NCBI RefSeq assembly: GCF_900170035.1
Contig: NZ_LT828544.1
Location: 88,704-152,703, forward strand
Source: Desulfamplus magnetovallimortis
Lineage (GTDB): Bacteria; Desulfobacterota; Desulfobacteria; Desulfobacterales; Desulfobacteraceae
DNA length: 64,000 nucleotides
Direction of reading: 5' to 3'
Positions 33,489 through 41,806 of this stretch are shown here, piece by piece. Position 1 is the first letter of the stretch; each line of letters starts with the position of its first letter. The notes beneath the pieces were generated by a model. It saw only the letters and a list, made by a program, of their open reading frames with translations. It was not told the DNA's origin and did no database searches. The position numbers and the translations under genes are program-made.

Positions 33489-34436
33489 ATGATACCACAT
33501 AGAAATACATCACAGGCAACAGATAATAGGGATTTTCAGGGCATGTTGGGAAATCAGGTATGGGCGCTGACATCCGATAAAAAAGACCAGAGCAAACCCT
33601 GCATCTGGATGTCATCCGGAGCAGTTGCCAAAAAGCAGTGCAACAACTATTTTGACTGCACATCATGCAAATATGATTCAGCCATGGAGCAACGGGTGGC
33701 AGATGGCAAGCAGATAAGCTGGCAGAACAGCATGAGAAAACGAGAGAGCATGGAGAGAACTTGCCGTCACAGCCTGACCATGCGCATTGCACCCCGTGTC
33801 TGTGCCTATAACTATAACTGCTCCTCCTGCGATTTTGATCAATATTTTGAGGATGTCATTTCCCAGGGAACAGGCCGTGGGGAGTTTGCCATGCACACCA
33901 TCAAGGGGTTTGATCTGCCCGAAGGATACTTTTTTCATAACGCCCACACCTGGGCGGTTGTTGAAAATGGCGGTTCCATAAAAGTGGGGCTGGACGATTT
34001 TGCCTTAAAACTCCTCGGAGAGGCCGATGCTCTGGATCTTCCCCTCACCGGAAAAGAACTTAAGCGCAATGTTGCCGGATGGGGATTGAGACGAAAGGAT
34101 CATCTTGCCGATGTTTTGGCTCCGGTTAACGGTGTTATTGTTCAGGTCAATGAGAAGGTCAGAAGAGATCCAGGACGTGCCAACAGAGATCCTTATGGTG
34201 ATGGCTGGCTCTTCAGTGTCCATAATTCCGATATCAAGGGGACGATGAAAGCTTTGATGGATCACCAAGAGAGCATGGCCTGGACAGGAGAAGAGGTAAA
34301 TCGCCTGGAAGAGATGATCGAAACGGTGGCAGGTCCCATGGCAACAGACGGTGGAATCCTGAGACCTGATATTTACGGCAATCTTCCGGGGCTTGACTGG
34401 CATCAGTTGACACGGGTCTTCCTTAAAAACAGGTGA
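33489..34436 (+). CDS. Cys-motif protein with degenerate GcvH-like domain
   Basis: A 315-residue protein. The first half holds two related cysteine motifs, C(13)CNNYFDCTSCKYD and C(13)CAYNYNCSSCDFDQYFE, likely a metal or redox site. The second half (about 135-290) resembles glycine-cleavage H protein: GYFFHNAHTWA (compare GYTxEHEWA), GLDDFALKLLGEAD, LAPVNGVIVQVNEKV and DPYGDGWLFSV. At the place of the lipoyl-lysine there is Asp, with a Lys one residue earlier, so normal lipoylation is doubtful. The ATG at 33489 follows GGAGGGGGGAGATC, a strong ribosome-binding site. A shorter paralog follows. Function unknown; the neighbouring sigma-54 system may control it. Confidence 0.8.
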   Translation: MIPHRNTSQATDNRDFQGMLGNQVWALTSDKKDQSKPCIWMSSGAVAKKQCNNYFDCTSCKYDSAMEQRVADGKQISWQNSMRKRESMERTCRHSLTMRIAPRVCAYNYNCSSCDFDQYFEDVISQGTGRGEFAMHTIKGFDLPEGYFFHNAHTWAVVENGGSIKVGLDDFALKLLGEADALDLPLTGKELKRNVAGWGLRRKDHLADVLAPVNGVIVQVNEKVRRDPGRANRDPYGDGWLFSVHNSDIKGTMKALMDHQESMAWTGEEVNRLEEMIETVAGPMATDGGILRPDIYGNLPGLDWHQLTRVFLKNR

Positions 34437-34496
34437 TTTAAAATAGATGCTCTTGTCAAAAGTCCAATGTCAGTAATTTTTTACCGTGAAAATAAG

Positions 34497-34655
34497 GCAT
34501 CCTTCATATCAACCCAAAAGTAGTTTACACTTTTCGGAAAATTTTTGAACCATGATTAAAGGATTTAAAGATTAACATGATGAAAAATCAGGATAATCCC
34601 TTAATCATGAAAATCATGGTTCTGACAAAGTGTAAACAGGCAAATGAAAGATGCC
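34497..34655 (+). mobile_element. Family D MITE nested in a family B repeat
   Basis: A 159-bp element, GGCATCCTTCATATCAACC to GGCAAATGAAAGATGCC, inserted into a B unit that continues on either side (TTTACCGTGAAAATAA before, CTATTATTTTTATATTTGGG after). Perfect 8-bp duplication GAAAATAA at 34489-34496 and 34656-34663. Interior palindromes TTTACACTTTT / AAAGTGTAAA and ACCATGATTAAAGGATTTAA / TTAATCATGAAAATCATGGT. This nesting proves mobility and shows D moved after B. The whole gap 34437-34796 is these repeats. Confidence 0.95.
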
Positions 34656-34796
34656 GAAAATAACTATTATTTTTATATTTGGGGGTAATTGATACGTAAT
34701 CAATCATGCCTGTTTAATATTGTAATATGCTGAATTCATTAATAGCGTTTATTGAGATTTTGACTTTTTACAGGGGCATCAAAATAGGGTGACGCC

Positions 34797-35558
34797 ATGG
34801 AACATGAAAATGAAATTACACTGTGGGAAAATCGGTTGCAGAGCGTAGGGTTTACCCGAAATGCCTGCATTCACCACTTGAAAGGTTACATTGAGTACAG
34901 GATCTGTGAATTGGATTATCGTTGTGCAAGCTGTGAATTTGACCAGTATTTCCAGGATCAATATCGGGTTCATACCGTGATGGAACCTGTCAATTATCAT
35001 AGCATTGACGGGATATCCTTTCCAACAGGATACTATCTAACCAGGGGACACGCCTGGGTGAAACTTGAAGAGGATCAGGAGGTTAGGGTGGGCATGGATG
35101 ATTTTGTGCTCCGTCTGCTGGGACCACCAGATAGAATTGATCTTCCCCTAATAGGAAAAAAGGTGGTAAAAGGGGGGCAATTGCTCCGATTTTGCAGGGG
35201 AGAAAAGAGTGCATCAATTTTGTCACCAGTGACCGGTGTGGTGACGGCAGTTAACCGAGATGTTCTTAAAAAGAGGGGAGCTGCCAATCTCAGTCCCTAC
35301 TGCAACGGCTGGATGGTGATGGTGCAGTGTGAGCAACTGCGGGAGGATATAAAGGAGATGTTGTTCATGGAGGAGAGCCGAGCATATCTTCATGAACACA
35401 TCGAAACCCTTTATGATATATTGGAGGCAGAGACCGGTTTGATGGCTGCTGATGGCGGAAATCTCGGAGAGGATATTTATGGTAATGCCCCTGGATTGGA
35501 ATGGGACAGGCTTGTGGAGTGTTTTTTGGGAAATAGCAACAGAGGGGTGGTTTTTTGA
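34797..35558 (+). CDS. Second Cys-motif/GcvH-like protein
   Basis: A 253-residue paralog of the preceding gene with only one cysteine motif (CIHHLKG..YRICELDYRCASCEFDQYFQD) followed by the GcvH-like domain: GYYLTRGHAWV, VGMDDFVLRLLGPPDRIDLP, ILSPVTGVVTAVN and NGWMVMVQC. The residue aligned with lipoyl-lysine is Glu, with a Lys one position later. Both copies share the C-terminal MAADGGNLGEDIYGNAPGLEW block, not part of GcvH. They look like lineage-specific proteins using the H-protein fold as a scaffold. A rho-independent terminator follows. Confidence 0.8.
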   Translation: MEHENEITLWENRLQSVGFTRNACIHHLKGYIEYRICELDYRCASCEFDQYFQDQYRVHTVMEPVNYHSIDGISFPTGYYLTRGHAWVKLEEDQEVRVGMDDFVLRLLGPPDRIDLPLIGKKVVKGGQLLRFCRGEKSASILSPVTGVVTAVNRDVLKKRGAANLSPYCNGWMVMVQCEQLREDIKEMLFMEESRAYLHEHIETLYDILEAETGLMAADGGNLGEDIYGNAPGLEWDRLVECFLGNSNRGVVF

Positions 35559-35614
35559 TGTTACCCTTGCAGTACTTGAAAGCAGATTTTGTTTTTAAAA
35601 CAATCATCAGATTT

Positions 35615-35641
35615 AAAGGGCCTTAATCAGGCCCTTTTTTT
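35615..35641 (+). terminator. Rho-independent terminator after the GcvH-like pair
   Basis: AAAGGGCC TTAATCA GGCCCTTT followed by a run of T: a strong 8-bp GC-rich stem and T-tract 57 bp after the second GcvH-like stop. Confidence 0.92.
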
Positions 35642-35753
35642 ATGTTTGTTTGGCAAAACCGGTACTCCGTCCATTTGAAATAAAGTGGTGATTTCAGAGA
35701 TTCATCATTACTGGAAATTATTATTGTCATTTTATGGAGTAACTGGTAATAAT

Positions 35754-35813
35754 TAATTCCAGTTTTTATATAAATCAGAAATAATATTCACCAGATGTTT
35801 GCTTATGATTGAT
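35754..35813 (+). repeat. Direct repeat flanking the nucleotidyltransferase module (copy 1)
   Basis: AATTCCAG then TTTTTATATAAATCAGAAAT and onward to CTTATGATTGAT repeats the leader and first three codons of the DUF4143 ATPase. Positions 35767-35813 match 36791-36837 at 44 of 47 bases. In copy 2 a family A unit is inserted after ATTCCAGTTTTT, so copy 1 is its empty site. The nucleotidyltransferase pair lies between the copies. Confidence 0.85.
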
Positions 35814-36010
35814 TTACTCAAAATCGACATCTTAGTGTTTTTTCAGCAATTATTGAATTTGTCTGAATCAGGATAACCAAGATGGATAGGATGTTCAGGA
35901 TATATAATCCCGCCTTATCCTGTTAATCCTGGAAATCTTGATTCAGACAGTTTTTAATCCTGGGAATCTTGATTCAGACAGTTTTGACAAGGCTTACAAG
36001 ATCATAGGTG
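35813..36010 (+). repeat. Family C repeat
   Basis: A C element from TACTCAAAATCGACATCTTAG through TTTGTCTGAATCAGGATAAC and ATCCTGTTAATCCTGG, with the segment TTGATTCAGACAGTTTT duplicated (near 35938 and 35969), ending ACAAGATCATAGGTGT. It fills most of the 35559-36076 gap after the terminator. Confidence 0.75.
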
Positions 36011-36076
36011 TTCCCCTGGTGCCTGGTGATATTTGTGAAGTGGATGACACGATGATATCTGTCATGAGAGGTTAAA

Positions 36077-36541
36077 ATGAAATTATTAGAAGAATTTTCA
36101 AAGCTTGTTAAAGAATTTGAAAAAGAAGGTCTTCAATATGCCCTTTGCGGAGGGTTAGCTATGGCAGTACACGCATTTCCCCGAGCAACTATGGATATAG
36201 ATATATTGATAGAGCCGGAAACCCTTGAAAAAACAAAAAAAATAGCAAATTACCTGGGTTTTGAATTTGACACCGGATTGATGGAATTTGCCGGAGGATC
36301 TATCCAGATTTATCGCCTTACTAAGATTTTAGCAGATTCATCTGAACCATTGATGCTTGATATGCTCTTATTAACAGAGGAAATTAAAGATGTCTGGGAA
36401 TCAAAACAAATTTTGTCCTGGGAAGAAGGAAAAATACCGGTTGTATCCCCTGAAGGTTTAATTAAACTGAAATCAATGCGTTCAAGTGGGCAAGACCTGG
36501 ATGATATAGAAAAATTAAAGGGGATAAACAATGAAAGTTGA
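36077..36541 (+). CDS. Nucleotidyltransferase (AbiEii/MNT-like)
   Basis: A 154-residue minimal nucleotidyltransferase-fold protein. The active-site pattern GGLAMAVHAFPRATMDIDILIE gives the GG loop and the DxD metal pair, and SPEGLIKLKSMRSSGQDLDDI the C-terminal helix typical of the family. Proteins of this type appear as one half of toxin-antitoxin or abortive infection pairs. The small gene following overlaps it by 11 bp, consistent with a two-gene module. The whole module is bracketed by a roughly 50-bp direct repeat derived from the next ATPase gene's start. Confidence 0.85.
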   Translation: MKLLEEFSKLVKEFEKEGLQYALCGGLAMAVHAFPRATMDIDILIEPETLEKTKKIANYLGFEFDTGLMEFAGGSIQIYRLTKILADSSEPLMLDMLLLTEEIKDVWESKQILSWEEGKIPVVSPEGLIKLKSMRSSGQDLDDIEKLKGINNES

Positions 36542-36719
36542 TATGAGCCCAAAGGCAATAACTGCGAGGCTTAAAGCTACAAGTGAATTAAGGGATCTCT
36601 GCATTGCTTTAGGGGGAGATCGTTTGAGAGAGAAGATTTTCTCAACACTTTCAGAAGAGTGTCGTCAAAAAATTCTTCTAAAGAAAAAAGAAACACAAAA
36701 AAATTCCAGTTTTTTATAA
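36531..36719 (+). CDS. Small partner protein of the nucleotidyltransferase
   Basis: A 62-residue protein starting MKVDMSPKAITARLKATSEL, a conserved small companion of such nucleotidyltransferase genes, helical and basic, of unknown function. It overlaps the upstream gene by 11 bp. Its last codons (..FL and stop TAA) run into the beginning of a family A repeat, so the native C-terminus has probably been altered. Confidence 0.7.
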   Translation: MKVDMSPKAITARLKATSELRDLCIALGGDRLREKIFSTLSEECRQKILLKKKETQKNSSFL

Positions 36720-36797
36720 GAAAGTCCCCGTCTTTTAAGGTTCTAAGGACTTTCATGCTTCGTTGTGGCAGGTGTGTCTGCCATGGCCGTTATATAA
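36715..36797 (+). repeat. Family A unit, single copy with known empty site
   Basis: One A unit (TATAAGAAAGTCCCCGTC.. to ..CATGGCCGTTA) inserted into the direct repeat upstream of the DUF4143 ATPase. Comparison with the uninterrupted copy at 35754 defines its borders to within a few bases: about 80 bp, placed in a TTTTTATATAA target, with TA-rich ambiguity at the joint. Confidence 0.85.
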
Positions 36798-36828
36798 ATC
36801 AGAAATAATATTCACCAAGTGTTTACTT

Positions 36829-38157
36829 ATGATTGATATATTAAAAGAGATAATTCTTGATTTTCAAGAGAGTGAGTTGCAGACAGGTGTGCCAAGGCTG
36901 ATTCCTGTATCGTCTGTGCCGGGTAAGGCCACAGTTTGTATAGGGGTGCGTCGCAGCGGGAAATCCACATTTATGTTTCAAATCATTAAAAGTATTCTGG
37001 ATGCAGGGTTTTCTCGTCAGAATATCCTGTATATGAATTTTTTTGATGATCGTTTGCACATGTTACAGTATGATAATTTGGGGTTGATTCTGGAGGCATA
37101 TTTTTCGCTTTTTCCTGAAAAAAAGAATACCGAAAAGGTTTACTGTTTTTTTGATGAAATTCAGGTCATTCAGGGCTGGGAACCTTTTGTTGATCGTGTG
37201 ATGCGCACGGAAAAGTGCGATGTCTATATCACCGGATCGTCAGCTCAGATGCTCTCACGCGAAATAGCAACACAAATGCGTGGCCGGGCTCTATCATGGG
37301 AAATTTTTCCATTTTCTTTCCGGGAATTTCTTGACTTCAAGGGGATCGAGAGTGACAGCCCGCTTTCAACAAAAAGACGTTTGACCATACAAAAAGAATT
37401 CGGGGAGTACTGGGAAACCGGTGGGTTTCCCGAAGTTGCCTCTGTTGAGCGAATGCTCAGAATCAAAATCCATCAGGAATATTGGGGAGCAATGCTCTTC
37501 CGTGACCTTGTCGAGCGTCATGATATATCTCACCCCAGAGCGATCACGGATCTTGCACATTGGCTGGTGGACAATATAGGTTCCCTGTACTCTATCAATA
37601 ATCTGACAGGTTATTTAAAATCACTGGGTCATAAAGCTCCTAAATCCGCTGTTTCCGACTATCTAAAGTGGTTTGAAGATGCATATGTTCTATTTACAGT
37701 TCGTATTTTTGATGCCTCGCTATCAAGGGCCAACACCAATCCAAAAAAAATATACTGCATAGACCATGCACTTGTGACCTCCATAAGCTCAGGTATTCTT
37801 CTCAATGCAGGCCATCTGTTGGAAAATTTGGTATTCATTGCGCTTCGTCGGATTACGCCGGATATCTTTTATTACAAAACCAAAACAGGCAGAGAGGTTG
37901 ATTTCATTGCCGGAAGGCAAGGAGAGTCCCGTATGATTGTTCAGGTTTGTGAGTCAATGGCCAATCCTGAGACCCGAAAACGTGAAACCACAGCCCTTAT
38001 AGAAGGGATGACTGAGTTGAATCTGTCACAAGGCACCATAGTGACCCGTAACGAGGAAGAACAAATAGAGGTCGAATCTGGAATTATTAACGTGTTACCC
38101 GTATGGCGGTTCCTTTTAAATTTTTATATGAAAGTCTCCGTAAGTGGCTGTTTTTAA
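36829..38157 (+). CDS. AAA ATPase with DUF4143 domain
   Basis: A 442-residue protein of the AAA_14/DUF4143 class. Walker A is GVRRSGKST (about residue 39), Walker B YCFFDEIQ (about 105), then sensor YITGSSAQML and MRGRALSWEIFPFSFREFL, followed by the C-terminal DUF4143 half with YYKTKTGREVDFIAG, a nuclease-like D..xK pattern. Function of the class is unknown; it is abundant in anaerobes and variable between strains. The ATG at 36829 fits family starts; an upstream in-frame start lies in a repeat. The last nine residues (KVSVSGCF region) are encoded by a family A unit. Confidence 0.88.
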   Translation: MIDILKEIILDFQESELQTGVPRLIPVSSVPGKATVCIGVRRSGKSTFMFQIIKSILDAGFSRQNILYMNFFDDRLHMLQYDNLGLILEAYFSLFPEKKNTEKVYCFFDEIQVIQGWEPFVDRVMRTEKCDVYITGSSAQMLSREIATQMRGRALSWEIFPFSFREFLDFKGIESDSPLSTKRRLTIQKEFGEYWETGGFPEVASVERMLRIKIHQEYWGAMLFRDLVERHDISHPRAITDLAHWLVDNIGSLYSINNLTGYLKSLGHKAPKSAVSDYLKWFEDAYVLFTVRIFDASLSRANTNPKKIYCIDHALVTSISSGILLNAGHLLENLVFIALRRITPDIFYYKTKTGREVDFIAGRQGESRMIVQVCESMANPETRKRETTALIEGMTELNLSQGTIVTRNEEEQIEVESGIINVLPVWRFLLNFYMKVSVSGCF

Positions 38158-38206
38158 AACGAATTTCATCTCTTCGATTGTGGCGGGCATCCGCCATGTA
38201 CGTTAT
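38128..38206 (+). repeat. Family A unit overlapping the DUF4143 gene end
   Basis: TATATGAAAGTCTCCGTAAG to CCGCCATGTACGTTATAG, one complete unit. Its start is translated as the C-terminal residues and stop of the preceding ATPase. It separates that gene from the convergent helicase-like gene. Confidence 0.85.
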
Positions 38207-38219
38207 AGTATAGGGATTT

Positions 38220-40523
38220 TCATTTTTTCCCTGCAAAAAATCTACTGACCATGGTTCTGGTTTTTTCTGTCAGCCTAATAATAGTTCCAACGGAGATTTT
38301 AGCACTTTCGGCTGCGGCCTCTACCCTGATTCCATTTTCCAGTGCCCTCACCACAGCAGACTGGGCAAAGGATGGCTCCGATGGAATTACTCCATGTGAA
38401 AACAACGATTTTTTTACTGGCTCCATACATGAATCCATCCACTGGTAAGCCTTATGGAGTTCTTCATCTGCGAATTCATCCACAAGTATGGGCACTTCTC
38501 CCTTGGTAAGTTCAATGAAACCGGCCATAACAGGGATTGTAAACTCTGACGGCCATGGAAAATTTTCTTGTCTGAGGATCAGCTCCGTGATGTAAAAAGG
38601 ATTGGAGCAGCCGGTTTGCAGTGCAATTTTCCCCTTCTGAGTTAATTCCAAATTATAATCCAAAAACTCTATATCTTGCAAAAACTGGATATTATCTGTC
38701 ATATGAAACTCAAGGATGGATGAACTGCCTTTCATCTGGTGAAGAGTATCATTATATTGATTTAAAATTTCCCTGATCTTCTTATAGCGCTGCTCCTGGC
38801 AGTCACCCTTGTGAGCACATCCATTGCAGGGAAAACTTTCAAGGGCCAACCTGATGTTGGAGTGCTGTTTTTTAGCGGCATGAAGCTCACTGGATTTTTT
38901 CACTGATTCAATTTTCAAATCACATTGATCAAGTTCAAATTTGAGTTGCTCTGTTCTTTGGATGAACTTCAGGGCATTTCGAGGGCCGCCGCACATGGCC
39001 TGGGGAACCAATTCTGCAAGTTCTGCATGTTTTTCGATCAGAGGCGCAACATCTTTAAATGGATTCTGTTTCACCCACAGACTCATCATGAGGGACTCCT
39101 TAATCCCCCTTGCCGTTATTCCTGCAAGCCCAAGAATTGACTGGGTATTGCACTTAAAAGAGCTTTTGATGGCACCAAGGGAAGGAAGCAGATGAATGTC
39201 TTTTAGATGGAGTAGATCCATATCCTTTCCATTTGCCAGAATTATGCATCCCTGATCATCTTCCTTGTTCATAGAATCTGCAAGCTGACATATTTTTTTA
39301 AAATCAATGCCTGATACCTGTTCTCCCTGGGTTTCTCCTGGTGCCATCATAAGGGATGTGGTGAATATAACGGATTTTACCCTGGTACCCATGGCCCTTG
39401 CATCATACATAGTGCTGAAAACTGCATCTATCAAATTAAGGGAGAGCAGCATCTCAACCATCTCTGACCAGGCAGGGTGGTTGCCCCAATGAAAAGCCCC
39501 TACCTGTCTGTAGAGTGCTGAAACAACCTTGCTGCGATCCTTTAATTCAGGATAACGGTCAAACATTGCTGTGATCTGGGGATTGGATAACATTTGATTT
39601 ACATTATCTCTGGTCTTGGGACAGCTCTGTACCGCCTGATCACAAAGCTCAGCCGAAGGCATGATAATTATGGCCGGGGTAAGATTGTCCTGCTTGAGCG
39701 TCTCCATGAGCGGTTTAATAAAGGCCTTGGAAGCCGGATATTTTATGGGACGGTTCTCTTTTAGGGTACGTTTGACTCTGGAGGCTATTTTTTTCTTCTG
39801 GAGAAGGGGAACCAAATCATATTCCGGGGTGAGATATGCCATTACAGTGTTGCTGTCTGCATCAGAGACAAGCTCCCCCCATGTACCTTCCCGTACTGTT
39901 TTAAGCCAATCAAGAATCTCCCCATAGTTGGGTAAAGGCGAGATAAATGCAACAATGGGAATCTCGGAGGGCAATCCAATGAGTATCTGTTCAAGGCAGG
40001 TGCCCATGGATTGCTCATCCAGCATATCCAGATTGTCAATCACCAGCAGATCCGGAAGTTTGTTGATCTCTATAGAATAGCTTCCAGGCATCTCTTCCCG
40101 ATCCGGAGATGGTGTCTCTGTCTCTCCAATGGGATGGATGCGTTCCATCTTTTTGGAGCAGACATCATGGATACTGTTTCTCAATATATCCATTGACCAC
40201 AAGGTGGCAGGGGAGTTGCCGTCAATGTCAGTAAAGCCTGTTCTGACAGACATGGAACCGCTTCTCAAACCTGCCATTATCCCATGAATCCTGAATTGAG
40301 AGAATGTCAGAGGTGAGAAGGCAAGCCAGATAGTCCTTTCTTCCTTGATATATCTGTCCAGAATGTTGGTGAGCAAACCCATCTTATATGCCCCGTCATT
40401 CATTGTAATAAGGCAGTTTTTTCTCTTGTGTAATTCATCCATGATGCCGGATGCCTGGGGCAAAGCCTTTTCATGGGCAATATTGTCAGATTTTTTCAGT
40501 AACTTTTCAAGTGCTTTGTCCAT
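38220..40523 (-). CDS. Degenerate Ski2/DExH-like helicase protein
   Basis: A 767-residue protein with the outline of a Ski2-like superfamily 2 helicase but eroded motifs. Where a Walker A would be there is NCLITMNDGAYKMGL without GKT; the DExH position reads LLVIDNLDML; the second RecA lobe retains AIIIMPSAELCDQAV and LIDAVFSTMYDARAMGTRVKSVIFT. A cysteine cluster CNGCAHKGDC (about residue 570) and a C-terminal DSHCT-like helical part (LTKGEVPILVDEFAD..) with a winged-helix-like end follow. ATP hydrolysis is doubtful; a structural or RNA-binding role is possible. It is a single-gene unit on the minus strand. I know no characterised homolog. Confidence 0.6.
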   Translation of the reverse strand: MDKALEKLLKKSDNIAHEKALPQASGIMDELHKRKNCLITMNDGAYKMGLLTNILDRYIKEERTIWLAFSPLTFSQFRIHGIMAGLRSGSMSVRTGFTDIDGNSPATLWSMDILRNSIHDVCSKKMERIHPIGETETPSPDREEMPGSYSIEINKLPDLLVIDNLDMLDEQSMGTCLEQILIGLPSEIPIVAFISPLPNYGEILDWLKTVREGTWGELVSDADSNTVMAYLTPEYDLVPLLQKKKIASRVKRTLKENRPIKYPASKAFIKPLMETLKQDNLTPAIIIMPSAELCDQAVQSCPKTRDNVNQMLSNPQITAMFDRYPELKDRSKVVSALYRQVGAFHWGNHPAWSEMVEMLLSLNLIDAVFSTMYDARAMGTRVKSVIFTTSLMMAPGETQGEQVSGIDFKKICQLADSMNKEDDQGCIILANGKDMDLLHLKDIHLLPSLGAIKSSFKCNTQSILGLAGITARGIKESLMMSLWVKQNPFKDVAPLIEKHAELAELVPQAMCGGPRNALKFIQRTEQLKFELDQCDLKIESVKKSSELHAAKKQHSNIRLALESFPCNGCAHKGDCQEQRYKKIREILNQYNDTLHQMKGSSSILEFHMTDNIQFLQDIEFLDYNLELTQKGKIALQTGCSNPFYITELILRQENFPWPSEFTIPVMAGFIELTKGEVPILVDEFADEELHKAYQWMDSCMEPVKKSLFSHGVIPSEPSFAQSAVVRALENGIRVEAAAESAKISVGTIIRLTEKTRTMVSRFFAGKK

Positions 40524-40650
40524 ATGTTTTCACCGCAAATTGTAAGGAGCATACCTGTTGTTAATGTCCATGTCACCAGTTTTAAATAATTAGATATTTG
40601 TAAAATGTTTGTGCCATATAGTTTTTCCTTTGTATAGTTTTATCTTCACT

Positions 40651-40856
40651 TACTCAAAATCGACATTTTATTGCTTTTTTCCATTTACTGAATTTGTCTG
40701 AATCAGGATAACCAGGATAACCAGGATAATCAGGATAAACAAGATGTTCAGGATAGATATGCCTTCCTTATCTTTGTTAATCTTGGGTATCCTGATTCAG
40801 ACAGTATTGACAAAGCTCAAAAGATCATAGTTGTCGTCTTTGAGAATATAGCTAAA
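40651..40856 (+). repeat. Family C repeat
   Basis: A C element from ACTCAAAATCGACATTTTATTG through TTGTCTGAATCAGGATAACC, repeated ATAACCAGG units, CCTTATCTTTGTTAATCTTG, CCTGATTCAGACAGTATTGA and AGTTGTCGTCTTTGAG. It occupies the middle of the 40524-41222 gap; the rest is AT-rich leader to the HTH-receiver gene. Confidence 0.78.
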
Positions 40857-41038
40857 GGCGGCCTGTGTAAATAAATTAATCAAATCACTGGAGAATGAGT
40901 TCTGTCTAATGTGTTCAAAATTAGGGCGGACTGCTTTTCAGATGGTTTAAAATTCATTCTAACTAAGAGAAGGCAAAAACAAAAGGATTTGTCCTGTTTT
41001 TATATTTATTTTAGTTATTATAGTTTTAAAAAAAGTTC

Positions 41039-41071
41039 TTGACATCCTAAAAATAATAGAATAAATAAAAT
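41039..41071 (+). promoter_or_regulatory. Possible promoter of the metF/hdr gene cluster
   Basis: A perfect TTGACA (41039-41044) followed by very AT-rich sequence; TAAATA lies after 17 nt and TAAAAT after 21 nt. It is about 180 bp upstream of the HTH-receiver gene that heads the MetF-Hdr cluster. The -10 is weak in register, so this is tentative. Confidence 0.35.
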
Positions 41072-41222
41072 AAATATAAATAAAATCTCTCTTCTGATAT
41101 TCTCCACTTCTACTGAAATTGTGCTTTAGTATCTTTTCAAAATCAAAAACAACCCTTTAATTTCAAGCCTTGTTTAAAAAGTTTTCAGGCAAGGCATTAA
41201 CTTTAACAAGGAGGGCGTATCC

Positions 41223-41795
41223 ATGGAAGATACCATGACCGTATTTACCGCAAGCAAGTACTGCAATGTTTCATCCAAAACCATTATAAACTGGGTGGAT
41301 GCCGGCCATATTAAGGCATACAAAACCGTTGGCGGACACCGCAGAATCCAGAGAAGCGACCTTGAAAAATTCATGGAAAATCAAGGTATCCCCATTCCCG
41401 GCAACCCTGATGAGCAAAGCAGAAAAAAGATCCTTGTGGTGGATGATGATCTCATTATTGTTGAGTCAATTGTCCAGTGCCTTGAGGAGGACGAGTATGA
41501 CTATGAAGTCATATCAGCATCGGATGGATTTGAGGCAGGGCTTCAGGTCAACCATTTCAAGCCTGATCTTCTTATTCTTGATATCATGATGCCTGATATA
41601 AAAGGATATGAGGTGTGTAAAAAGATAAAGAGCACAAAAGAGACAGAGCATATAAAGATTATTGTCCTTTCTGCTTACCTTGATGAGGAAAAATTTCAGC
41701 AGATGAAGGACAACGGTGCAGACCTTTGCCTTTCCAAACCTTTGCCGCTATCCCGTCTAAAGGATGAAGTGGCCACATTACTCGAACTTAAATAA
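41223..41795 (+). CDS. MerR/excisionase-type HTH fused to a receiver domain
   Basis: A 190-residue regulator. Residues 1-55 are a small winged HTH of the excisionase/MerR type (VFTASKYCNVSSKTIINWVDAGHIKAYKTV, GGHRRIQRSDLEKFM). Residues 68-190 are a CheY-like receiver with acidic DDD pocket (LVVDDD), phosphoacceptor Asp in LLILDIMMPDI and Lys in LSKPLPL. AAGGAGGGCGTATCC precedes the ATG, an excellent ribosome-binding site. No kinase is adjacent. The MetF-like gene starts 11 bp after its stop, so it probably regulates or is co-regulated with the methylene-THF reductase cluster. Confidence 0.92.
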   Translation: MEDTMTVFTASKYCNVSSKTIINWVDAGHIKAYKTVGGHRRIQRSDLEKFMENQGIPIPGNPDEQSRKKILVVDDDLIIVESIVQCLEEDEYDYEVISASDGFEAGLQVNHFKPDLLILDIMMPDIKGYEVCKKIKSTKETEHIKIIVLSAYLDEEKFQQMKDNGADLCLSKPLPLSRLKDEVATLLELK

Positions 41796-41806
41796 AGGAG
41801 AATGTC

